From positions 2,469,001-2,533,000 of the forward strand of contig NZ_CP149932.1 in the NCBI RefSeq assembly GCF_037949795.1: a stretch of DNA of 64,000 bases, given 5' to 3'. This stretch comes from Thioclava sp. GXIMD2076 (lineage in GTDB: Bacteria; Pseudomonadota; Alphaproteobacteria; Rhodobacterales; Rhodobacteraceae). A program made the position numbers and the translations under genes. The notes under the pieces are model-generated. The model saw nothing but the letters and a program-made list of their open reading frames with translations. It made no database searches and was not told the origin of the DNA. Positions 43,701-50,247 of this stretch are shown piece by piece (positions within the stretch are counted from its first letter, which is position 1; each line of letters opens with the position of its first letter).

Positions 43701-46700
43701 CGCGCCCGCCTTCGGTGGTCAGATCCATCGCATCGACCAGGGCGCGGTATTGATCGCGCGAGGCCGGCATCGCGAGGCCCATTTCGGCCAGCGCTTCCGT
43801 CGTCTGGCGGGTCAGCGTGGCCAGACGCTCGCTCTCGGAATAGACCGCCTGGTAATAGCTGCTCACGGCGGTGCCGAAGGCCTCATCGCCGCCGAAGAGC
43901 TGCGTCAGCTGGCTCGCCATATTGGCCCCCACCAGCCCCGTGGCGCGGAAGCTATTGCCCAGCGTATCCATCGCCGCATTCACCGTTTGCAGCGCCGAGG
44001 CCAGACGGTTGATGGTCTCCATCGCGCCCTCGCCCGAGGCCGAGAAGGCCTCGAGCCCTGTGATCTGCCCCGCATAGGCATCGCCCAGCCCGGTGAGCCT
44101 GTCCTGCAGCACCTCCAGCGCCTCGTCTTCCGAGAGCCCCTTGGTCGAAAACTTCAGCTCATAGGCAAAGCCGTCAAAGGCCTCGGCGCCAATGTCCAAG
44201 GCAGAGGCTGCGGCGGCGATGCTGTCCTGCACGCCATAAACGGCCCGACGGATCGGATCCGCGATCTCGCTCGAGGCGGCCGAGTAGTTCGTGCGCTTCG
44301 ATTTGGAGAGCCCCCAGAACCTCGACTTCTCGATCTTCTCATAGGTCTGGACGGTGATATAGCTCCCGCCAATCAGCGCGCGGATGCCGGTATCGAGCAC
44401 CTTCGTCTTGCCGATCAGCCCCGAGATCAGAAAGCCTACCGCCGCCACCGGCAGCGCGATCGCGCCCACGGCCGCCGCAAAGCCCGTGAGGCTCGAGGTC
44501 GCCCCGCCCAGCACGCCCGTGAGATAGCTGCCCGCCGCGCCCAGGCCACCGCCTGCGCCGGTGAGGCTGGTCACGAGCCCGCTTGCCCCCGAGACAGCCG
44601 CAGAGCCGAGCGAGCCCAGCGTGCCGGCAAGTCCCAGCCCGCTGGTCGCGATCGACCCGAGGCCGCCGGGCATGACGCCCGTGGCCGCCGCGGCCGTGCC
44701 GGCCACGCCAGTCGCGCCCGTCACCCCCATTGCCACCAGAATGCGGTTCTTCGCCGCCGTGGCGATCATCTGTTTGAGCCAGGATTTGAACATATCGCCA
44801 ATGCTCCCCAAAGTGGTCCGGAACCCTGTAAAAAGCCCGTCGACCAGCGTGTCGGTCAGTTCGCCCACCAGCGGCAGGCTATCGGCCAGATCGGCATTGA
44901 GCTGCGCCACGGCCTTTTGCACTTCCTCCGGCGTCAGAAGGCCGTCCTTCGCCAGAGTGTTCAGCTCGCCCAGCTCGCGGCGATAGCGGTTCATCGGATC
45001 AATCAGATCGCGCCAGCGCTCGGCCTCTTTCGCCTGCGCCTTCTCGAGCTTTTGGGCGGCCTTGACGCCCGCCGTGCCCGCTTGGGTCGAGGCTTTTTGC
45101 GCCGCCGTCAGCTGGTCGAGTGTCGCGAGCTTCTCGGACATCGTCTTGATCTGCGCCTGATCGATGGCGAGCCGCGCATCGGCGGCCAGCGCATCCTCGC
45201 CCGCGGCCACCGCCGCGTCGCGCCGCGCCTGCGCTTCCAGCTCGAGCCCCGCGATGCGCGTGGCATTGGCCACATTCTGCTTGGTGCGCGTGGCCTCGAT
45301 CTGCACGTCGAGCGTTCTGATCTGCGCATCGAGATTGGCCGAGAAGCCGGTGGCCGCCGCCATGGCCGAGGCCAGACGCTGGGCGGCATCCGCCGCACTG
45401 TTGAGCCCCACCGGCAGATTGGCCGCGATCTTTTCCGCCTGCTCGACATAGCCCGCCAGCCGCAGCGCCTCGATCGCCGTCTGGGCTGCCGCCGAGGCCG
45501 CCTCCTGCAGATCGGGCGGAATGCGGCCCGTGGCATCCTTCACCGCCATGAGCACCTGCGTCAGATCCTTGGCTCCGGCCGCCACCTGATCGACATCGCC
45601 CGAATTGATCCTGCGCATCGCATCGGCCACGCCGCGCGCCTCGATAATCGTCAGCCCGAACTGGCTCTGCAGCTGGCGGATGCTCGTCTGCGCCATCGCC
45701 ACAAAATCCTCGCGCAGCGCGCCACCCGCCTGACGGGTCGCCGCATCGAAGCGGTCGACCTGTGCCACCAGATCCGCAAAGCGGGTGCGCAGCGCCTCGG
45801 TTGAAGCATCAAGGTCATTCATCGCCTTCAGCTGCGCCAGATCCAGCATCGCGAGGTTCATCTCGCGCGCGGCCTCGGCATTGAGCCCGAATTCCTTGCG
45901 CAGAGCGGCCATCGGGATCGCCGCCACATCGAGGGCAGACCGCAGATCTCCGAGCGAGCCCTCGAGATCATCGACCGCCTCGCCCATATCCTTGGCCTTG
46001 CGGCCAAAATCCCCGAGCATCGGCAGCACCACCGCGCCTACCGCCACCAGCGTGCCCAAGGCGCTACCGATCATCGCGAGCTTACCAGAGAAGCCCAAAG
46101 CGCCCAGAAGCTGCGGCGCCTGCATCGCAAAGGCCCGCATCACATCGGTGCCACCCGCGATCTGCACGAAGAAGTCCTGCACCTGGAACGACGCATTCGA
46201 GAAGGCCGAGGACATCCGCCCCGAGATCCCGCCCGTGCGCTGCATCACGCCGCTTGTGGCCGAGAGCTGCTCGCCCAGAAGCCGCAGGGTATTGGCCCGC
46301 GCACGGTCATCGACCACCCCCGCCGCCTGCGCGGCATTGAGCACCTCCACCGCCTGCCTGTAGCGCTGCGAGCTGGCATAGAGCGGATCGACCGAGGCGC
46401 GCAGGCTCTCATAGCTGCGCGCGGCATTTTGCGCCGTGCGCGCGGCCTCCGCCTGTGCCGCCTCGCCCGCCCGGGCCGCCTGTGCCGCCCGATCGGACGC
46501 ACTCGCCACGCCGAGATATCTGGCCGCCGCCTGCTCGAGCACCTGATTGGCCGCCCGTTGGCTCGCCACCCCGCTCTCGACAAACCCCGCCACCTGACGC
46601 TGCACATCCGCATAGCGTTGGCTCGCCGCAAAGGCCGGATCGATCGAGGCGCGCAGCTGGTCAAACGACCGCGCGGCCTTGACCTCGACAGACGCCCGCA

Positions 46701-46833
46701 CCCCCGCCCAGGCCTGATTGATATTGCCCGCCATCTTCTGCGCCTCGGCACTCGCCGCCCGCGCCCCCGACTGGAACTGGCTCAGGTCCAGCCCGAGCTT
46801 CGCCTGCATCGCACCCATCTGGCCCATCGCCAT
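40774..46833 (-). CDS. Tail length tape measure protein
   Basis: A 2019-residue protein, by far the longest gene of the prophage. The first 300 residues are helical and Ala/Gln-rich (tape-measure-type AAQAARAGEAAQAEAARTA). Around residues 650-820 is a glycine-rich hydrophobic region (GVAGTAAAATGVMPGGLGS) of the type found in tape measures. Residues about 1300-1735 are about sixteen copies of a 27-residue repeat (separate entry). By the usual ruler relation it would fit a tail of roughly 300 nm, which is long for a siphovirus. The ATG chosen has AGAGGTG upstream; the longer frame lacks one. Confidence 0.9.
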   Translation of the reverse strand: MAMGQMGAMQAKLGLDLSQFQSGARAASAEAQKMAGNINQAWAGVRASVEVKAARSFDQLRASIDPAFAASQRYADVQRQVAGFVESGVASQRAANQVLEQAAARYLGVASASDRAAQAARAGEAAQAEAARTAQNAARSYESLRASVDPLYASSQRYRQAVEVLNAAQAAGVVDDRARANTLRLLGEQLSATSGVMQRTGGISGRMSSAFSNASFQVQDFFVQIAGGTDVMRAFAMQAPQLLGALGFSGKLAMIGSALGTLVAVGAVVLPMLGDFGRKAKDMGEAVDDLEGSLGDLRSALDVAAIPMAALRKEFGLNAEAAREMNLAMLDLAQLKAMNDLDASTEALRTRFADLVAQVDRFDAATRQAGGALREDFVAMAQTSIRQLQSQFGLTIIEARGVADAMRRINSGDVDQVAAGAKDLTQVLMAVKDATGRIPPDLQEAASAAAQTAIEALRLAGYVEQAEKIAANLPVGLNSAADAAQRLASAMAAATGFSANLDAQIRTLDVQIEATRTKQNVANATRIAGLELEAQARRDAAVAAGEDALAADARLAIDQAQIKTMSEKLATLDQLTAAQKASTQAGTAGVKAAQKLEKAQAKEAERWRDLIDPMNRYRRELGELNTLAKDGLLTPEEVQKAVAQLNADLADSLPLVGELTDTLVDGLFTGFRTTLGSIGDMFKSWLKQMIATAAKNRILVAMGVTGATGVAGTAAAATGVMPGGLGSIATSGLGLAGTLGSLGSAAVSGASGLVTSLTGAGGGLGAAGSYLTGVLGGATSSLTGFAAAVGAIALPVAAVGFLISGLIGKTKVLDTGIRALIGGSYITVQTYEKIEKSRFWGLSKSKRTNYSAASSEIADPIRRAVYGVQDSIAAAASALDIGAEAFDGFAYELKFSTKGLSEDEALEVLQDRLTGLGDAYAGQITGLEAFSASGEGAMETINRLASALQTVNAAMDTLGNSFRATGLVGANMASQLTQLFGGDEAFGTAVSSYYQAVYSESERLATLTRQTTEALAEMGLAMPASRDQYRALVDAMDLTTEGGRELWATLVGMAGVFDEILPQVSAFTAQIEALSGQVSTSLDGAITAYTAAQQASAQAATNWYKAADSIAEFVAEMRGTSSAMVSPQSALAFSAARYQSTLASAKAGDLDATSGLTGVAQTYLDRVSATATSALDVARAQARVASDLGQVEGIAQIEGAKSEAIASLTQNQVDLMTEARDYLAAGNALSEEQIDMLQTQLGDLDSAITAAAEINYASLQKQIDLAIDVVEDAKIPDYLKAMLSDSASGVTRYVDFITRSDLTADQKWLALTGASEHVKTISLIADQGQISGDLLDLALTSADTLVKTISYMSGTLLPADLQALALEDASSLLKSIRWVAQSLPADLRAIVFNDIDALDKVINFRVGQSVSGTVQKLALGEAEEFRRILNLVSGQLVSSRVQALALDDPSGFRRSLSIVAGALPSGRVQTLALDTAKAFTRVLDFQLGRTPQAKVWSLALATTSKLQKTVNLLTGRKLDAETMRVALAGNSELARVVNVALSSKADTRAVKLALGNLGAYAVTVNAALGKGITGDLRQLVFAGQGSYAAMIEAAFSKGLTADQRRILLTQQGGYIAQITGVLAGNQSAQIKALLLNANTSAARAITIRAAFASNLSADQRAALSSAALTVSRIIVGTMRLGSLSGDQIRMLRAASGTLTRTLKGTVDLSGLTAQQKSLLAAVSGASSGRITLGGSFRFDPSSAFANLMTNSVKAPMEAARASMVGLRASLGGLRSAVEAQSDLLKAQQKQAQVAAAQASYDSLMDQLANFTPDQAVGAPSKLSTWSSGGLAALASYQVGNKTFSAQDSKKQLVMLDRKEDRATYNAIVAQLNTSAYEQAMAYATRLNDAAAASDLKEQALETSLQEAARALRDLGVDIEIPQFAAGGLHTGGLRLVGEKGPEIEATGASRIWSADQTRRMLSGGNGGGQGADTALLAEVKALREELAGMRTEQRQLGLSGTNDMRKLRMIEERREAETQ
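41600..42950 (-). repeat. About sixteen 27-residue repeats in the tape measure gene
   Basis: Period of about 81 bases. Units share the pattern of an LALxxxxxL...V motif: for example LPADLQALALEDASSLLKSI, then LVSSRVQALALDDPSGFRRS and ITGDLRQLVFAGQGSYAAMI. Identity is moderate, so the array is old. Repeat number should scale with tail length. Confidence 0.7.
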
Positions 46834-46914
46834 GGCACACCTCTTCTGAATGGAAAAAGGGGCAGACCGTGTGGTCCGCCCCTTGGGGTTGGTTGGCAAA
46901 AAATTTTAGAAGCC

Positions 46915-47424
46915 CTAATCCAAGTACATGTATGCAGAGATCCCAGGCACTAGAGCGAAGAGCGCTATATTTTTGATTGTTGAGCACAACGACCATTTTC
47001 CTTCTGGATGACTACTCATTTCTGAAAGAAACAAGCTGGAAAATGCCACCAAAACGAGGAACATATTTACCTTGGATTCTGCGAGTGCCTCCGTACCACC
47101 TGACGCTAAGCTATTAAGTGTTAGCGCATATGCGGCCCCGATTGATGCTCCCGAGAAAACGCGACACACGTCTCCCCATAAATACAAAACTACCCAGTCC
47201 TTTTTATTCTTAGATACATATCCGTATGCACCAAGACCGATAATGGTAGCTATCAGAGGTAAAAAAATGACGATCAAGGTAATCGGTAAATTTGACGACG
47301 TGCCAAACATCAATAGCGATAATCCTACTGCAATTATAAGAGCAGCGATCCAAGCCAGAGCTACTCTAATGAGCATTGTCTTGATCTTCGAGCAATAACA
47401 ATTATCCCACATATTAATTCCCAT
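46915..47424 (-). CDS. AT-rich membrane protein inserted between tail genes (moron candidate)
   Basis: A 169-residue protein with four or five predicted membrane helices (for example ALAWIAALIIAVGLSLLMF and PITLIVIFLPLIATIIGLGA). No family recognised. It lies between the tail chaperone and tape measure genes, which are normally adjacent, and is much more AT-rich than both. This is typical of a moron, a late-acquired prophage cargo gene. Superinfection exclusion or another host benefit is likely but inferred. Three in-frame starts exist (codons 1, 5 and 17); none has a strong ribosome-binding site. Confidence 0.65.
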   Translation of the reverse strand: MGINMWDNCYCSKIKTMLIRVALAWIAALIIAVGLSLLMFGTSSNLPITLIVIFLPLIATIIGLGAYGYVSKNKKDWVVLYLWGDVCRVFSGASIGAAYALTLNSLASGGTEALAESKVNMFLVLVAFSSLFLSEMSSHPEGKWSLCSTIKNIALFALVPGISAYMYLD

Positions 47425-47482
47425 ATTTGTCTGTATTGAACCAACTGTAGTTAAGTATATCAGTTAATAAGCGAATAATTTT

Positions 47483-47854
47483 TTACTGATCGCATAAAGC
47501 TTCCACGCCCCCCACGGCCAACGGATCCTCCCCCGCCTGCCGCGCCGCAAAATACCCCGCGCACATCTCGAACAGGAGCTCCGCCTCCCATCCTTCGGTG
47601 ATGCGCCCCGTGGCCTGCATGAAGGCGCTGATTTCGGGCCAGTCGGTGGCGCGCAGATCGAGGCCGGTGGAGCGGACCGGATCGAGGCGGATCATCGCCT
47701 CGACCAGATAGCCGCCCGCATCGAGTTCGGGCAGCCCGAGAGGGCGGCCCATGCGCTCGGCGAAGGCCAGCCGGGTCTCGTTCCACGATTTCGGCGTGGA
47801 ATGCAGATGGCCCAGCTGGCTTGCGTAAGCGATCAGCGCGCGTTTGCGTTTCCC
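47483..47854 (-). CDS. Tail assembly chaperone extension (GT-like), made by -1 frameshift
   Basis: This frame has no good own start at its left-hand end but follows directly from the slippery heptamer at 47848-47854. After the -1 shift the product of the G gene continues GKRKRALIAYASQLGHLHST and then MGRPLGLPELDAGGYLVEAM to a stop at 47483, about 123 residues. In lambda the fused gpGT recruits the tail tube and tape measure. The position between the tail tube and tape measure fits. Confidence 0.75.
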   Translation of the reverse strand, partial: GKRKRALIAYASQLGHLHSTPKSWNETRLAFAERMGRPLGLPELDAGGYLVEAMIRLDPVRSTGLDLRATDWPEISAFMQATGRITEGWEAELLFEMCAGYFAARQAGEDPLAVGGVEALCDQ

Positions 47855-48288
47855 AAGTAACTTTCGCGCTTGGAGGCAAAGGCCAGCACCTGCTCGGCAA
47901 AGCTCTTCTCGCCCTCCTGCCCGTTGATCATCTGCAGGTTCAGGAACCAGCGCAGATCGTCCTCGGAGGTGGTCAGCGCCGCTTCCCCCCGCGCGATATT
48001 CTCGAAGCCGGTGATCAGCGGCACGGCGCCATCGACCATCTGGGCGTGGAGATCCTCGAGGGTGCGGGCCTCCTCGCTTTCTTTCTTCGGCTTGTCCTTC
48101 AGCTTGGCGCGCTGGACCGCGCGCAGGGCCGATTGCACCGCGCGGCTCTCGGTGCCGCGCACCAGCACCACGCAGGGTTTGGTCCGCGCCTCATCGGCAA
48201 AGAGCTCCTCGCCCGAGGCGGGGTCTTTGAGATGCAGGCGGGCGGGTTTGTCTGCGGCCGAGCGGCTGTCGAATTTGGTGAAGTCCAT
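47833..48288 (-). CDS. Tail assembly chaperone (G-like)
   Basis: A 151-residue protein (SAADKPARLHLKDPASGEELFADE) of the tail-assembly chaperone type. It ends shortly after the slippery sequence near its 3' end; the -1 frame continues into the GT extension. Two genes downstream of the tail tube gene in lambda order. It is expected to be made in excess over the fusion. Confidence 0.8.
   Translation of the reverse strand: MDFTKFDSRSAADKPARLHLKDPASGEELFADEARTKPCVVLVRGTESRAVQSALRAVQRAKLKDKPKKESEEARTLEDLHAQMVDGAVPLITGFENIARGEAALTTSEDDLRWFLNLQMINGQEGEKSFAEQVLAFASKRESYLGNANAR
47848..47854 (-). promoter_or_regulatory. Programmed -1 ribosomal frameshift site
   Basis: On the coding strand the heptamer reads GGGAAAC, in the zero frame as G GGA AAC, the X XXY YYZ form. 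Lambda G/GT uses GGGAAAG in the same way. Downstream the zero frame stops within six codons, while the -1 frame stays open for about 120 codons. Confidence 0.8.
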
Positions 48289-48399
48289 GGCTCATATCCT
48301 TGGGGTTCGGGTTCAAGCAAAAGGGCGGCTGCGGGTGAACCACGCCCGCAACCGCCCGGCTCCGGCGCACGCCCGCGCCGGAGATCTCTGTGTGTTGGC

Positions 48400-48849
48400 T
48401 TAGGCCGCCGCGACGCGTACCAGCGCCGAGTTGATGCGGAACTGGCCGGTCATGCCCTTGGCGGTCGAGGCCGTGCGCGAGCGGTCGCGGATATTGGCGA
48501 CCTTGGTGTGGAAGTAGATCACCTCGCCATCGGGATCGGTGATCTTTACCGACACATCCTCGTTGGTGTTGGACTTGGCCTTGAGGATCTCCTGCCCCGC
48601 ATCGGTCTCGCCGGTGAGAAGGAAGGTGAAGTCACAGGTGCCGCCATCGAGCGCGCCATTGACGTGCAGCGTGCGGCCCTTGAGCGTGGTCTCGGTCGTA
48701 TCCTCGGAGGTATCGCCGATCTCGCCGAACTCGGTGATCTCGCCCACCTCGGCAAAGCCGGTGAGCGCCGCATAGCCCGCTGCATCAAGCGTCGCGGGTT
48801 TGCCCTCGGCCACTTCAACAGTGGCGCCGATATAGGTGCGTTGGGTCAT
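48400..48849 (-). CDS. Major tail tube protein
   Basis: A 149-residue protein with the beta-rich profile of siphovirus tail tube subunits (YIGATVEVAEGKPATLD, then LLTGETDAGQEILKAKSNTN). Such subunits stack as hexamers to form the tail lumen. It lies between the tail terminator/joiner genes and the chaperones, in lambda order (gpV position). Confidence 0.82.
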   Translation of the reverse strand: MTQRTYIGATVEVAEGKPATLDAAGYAALTGFAEVGEITEFGEIGDTSEDTTETTLKGRTLHVNGALDGGTCDFTFLLTGETDAGQEILKAKSNTNEDVSVKITDPDGEVIYFHTKVANIRDRSRTASTAKGMTGQFRINSALVRVAAA

Positions 48850-48852
48850 GGC

Positions 48853-49056
48853 TTAGCCTTTCTTCTCGGGAGTGGCGGCGGGTTTGGCCTCCGCCGCGAT
48901 CACGATCGCGCCCGAGCGGATCCGCCCGCCCAGCACGTTGCGGTTGTCGATCAGATCGAGCACCGGTTGCGGCAGCTCGGTCTCTTTGCCTGCGGGCAGG
49001 ATATGACCGCTTGGCAGGGTCAGATCACTGGCCCCGGTATTCTTGACCTTCGGCAT
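48853..49056 (-). CDS. Small phage head-tail region protein
   Basis: A 67-residue protein with no family recognised (TLPSGHILPAGKETELPQPV). It lies 3 bases upstream of the tail tube gene and is part of the same tightly packed late operon. Unknown structural or scaffolding role. Confidence 0.65.
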   Translation of the reverse strand: MPKVKNTGASDLTLPSGHILPAGKETELPQPVLDLIDNRNVLGGRIRSGAIVIAAEAKPAATPEKKG

Positions 49057-49094
49057 CGCGAAGCTCCTTTACTGTGAGGAAGGATCCCCGCGCC

Positions 49095-49505
49095 TTACCG
49101 GCGCAGAGGTTTGAGATATTGGAGCGTGAAGCTGATGACGGCGGTGCCGATCACCGCCTCCCCCTCGCCATTGAGCGTGGTGGTCACCTCCTCGGGCGTG
49201 AGGGTGACCCGTTCGGTGCCAAACGCCCCCATCACCGCCGCCTCGATCGCCTCGACATCGCGGTCGAGCTGATCCTCGATCTCCGCGCCGCCCAAGCGTT
49301 TGATCACCACCTGCAGGAGCACCTCGCGCTCGAAAGAGGCGAGCGTGCCCGCCCGCCCCCGCTCTCGCGGAGTGGCAACCCCCATCACCGGCAGGTCATT
49401 GGCCGAGAAGTTGCCCGCCCAGGCCGAGACCAGCGTAACGCCCGCGAGATCAGGGGCGCTGGCGAGCGCGGCCTTGGCCAGTTCGCGGAACTGGGTCCGG
49501 CTCAT
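49095..49505 (-). CDS. Probable tail terminator protein (gpU/gpZ-like)
   Basis: A 136-residue protein in the position of lambda gpU (FRELAKAALASAPDLAGVTL, and FEREVLLQVVIKRLGGAEIEDQL). Size and context fit a tail terminator, which closes the tail tube. Assignment rests mainly on gene order. Confidence 0.6.
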   Translation of the reverse strand: MSRTQFRELAKAALASAPDLAGVTLVSAWAGNFSANDLPVMGVATPRERGRAGTLASFEREVLLQVVIKRLGGAEIEDQLDRDVEAIEAAVMGAFGTERVTLTPEEVTTTLNGEGEAVIGTAVISFTLQYLKPLRR

Positions 49506-49506
49506 G

Positions 49507-49827
49507 TCAGACCTCCTTCAACTCGCACAGGATCAGCGCATCCCCAGCGGGGGAGCCCGAGGGGTGGATCGTGGCGAGGCGATAGATCTTGCCCTGCCCC
49601 GGATCGATCCGGTCGTCCCGTGCGAGCTCCGGCACCAGATCGCGGCTCACCCGCCATGTGGGCGCGGCAATCACGATCGGGGCGCCGTCCTCGCCCTCGA
49701 TCTCGATGGGAGCGGTGCGGAAGATCGACTGGATCTCGCGCGGGGCCCCGCCTTTGGGCATGTAGCTGACCACATCGCCAAACACCGCGCTCAGCACCCC
49801 CGCCATGCCCGCAAAGACACCCGTCAC
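49507..49827 (-). CDS. Head-tail joining protein (gpFII-like)
   Basis: A 106-residue protein with a beta-rich pattern (REIQSIFRTAPIEIEGEDGA, then IYRLATIHPSGSPAGDALIL) and the size of lambda gpFII (head-tail connector). It lies right after the decoration protein and one base upstream of the tail terminator gene. Assignment is by position and length. Confidence 0.6.
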   Translation of the reverse strand: MTGVFAGMAGVLSAVFGDVVSYMPKGGAPREIQSIFRTAPIEIEGEDGAPIVIAAPTWRVSRDLVPELARDDRIDPGQGKIYRLATIHPSGSPAGDALILCELKEV

Positions 49828-50156
49828 CGGATGCCGCCATCGAGGAGCACCACCCCGATCTCCGACGGATCATCCGCCGCCTCCATCGCCACGCCCACGA
49901 GGCTATTGCCCGAAGCCACCGTGGTCACCACATCGCCTGCGGCCGCCAGATAGATCTTGGCGCCCACCGTCCAGGCTTGCGCCGAGGTCTTGGGCAGCTC
50001 GAACACGCCGCGCCGGATCAGCGTCACGGGATCCCCCGCTGCCGCCTTGCCTTGCGCCACCCCCGTGAGGCCTCCGATCTTCACCAGCTGGCCTGCCGTT
50101 ACTGCGGCCTCGGCGGTCAGGGTGATATTCTCGCCCGCTTGCACATAATTCTTCAT
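49824..50156 (-). CDS. DUF2190-family capsid decoration protein
   Basis: A 110-residue protein of the DUF2190 type (AVTAGQLVKIGGLTGVAQGK, then GVFELPKTSAQAWTVGAKIY). These proteins occur with phage major capsid genes and probably stabilise the shell (family knowledge). AAGGAG before the ATG at 50156 supports this start over one 15 codons earlier. It follows the protease-capsid fusion. Confidence 0.82.
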   Translation of the reverse strand: MKNYVQAGENITLTAEAAVTAGQLVKIGGLTGVAQGKAAAGDPVTLIRRGVFELPKTSAQAWTVGAKIYLAAAGDVVTTVASGNSLVGVAMEAADDPSEIGVVLLDGGIR

Positions 50157-50247
50157 CGCGATCTCCTTCTCGCATGGGTCGTAAATGACGACGGGCGCCA
50201 CAAAGGGCGCCCGTTCGTCAGATCCGGTCTCTTCACGTCACGCCCGA

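Noticed and set aside
42883..45804. A 973-codon plus-strand frame opposite the tape measure gene
   Set aside because: Arg/His/Gly-rich composition typical of antisense GC-rich frames and no known motif.
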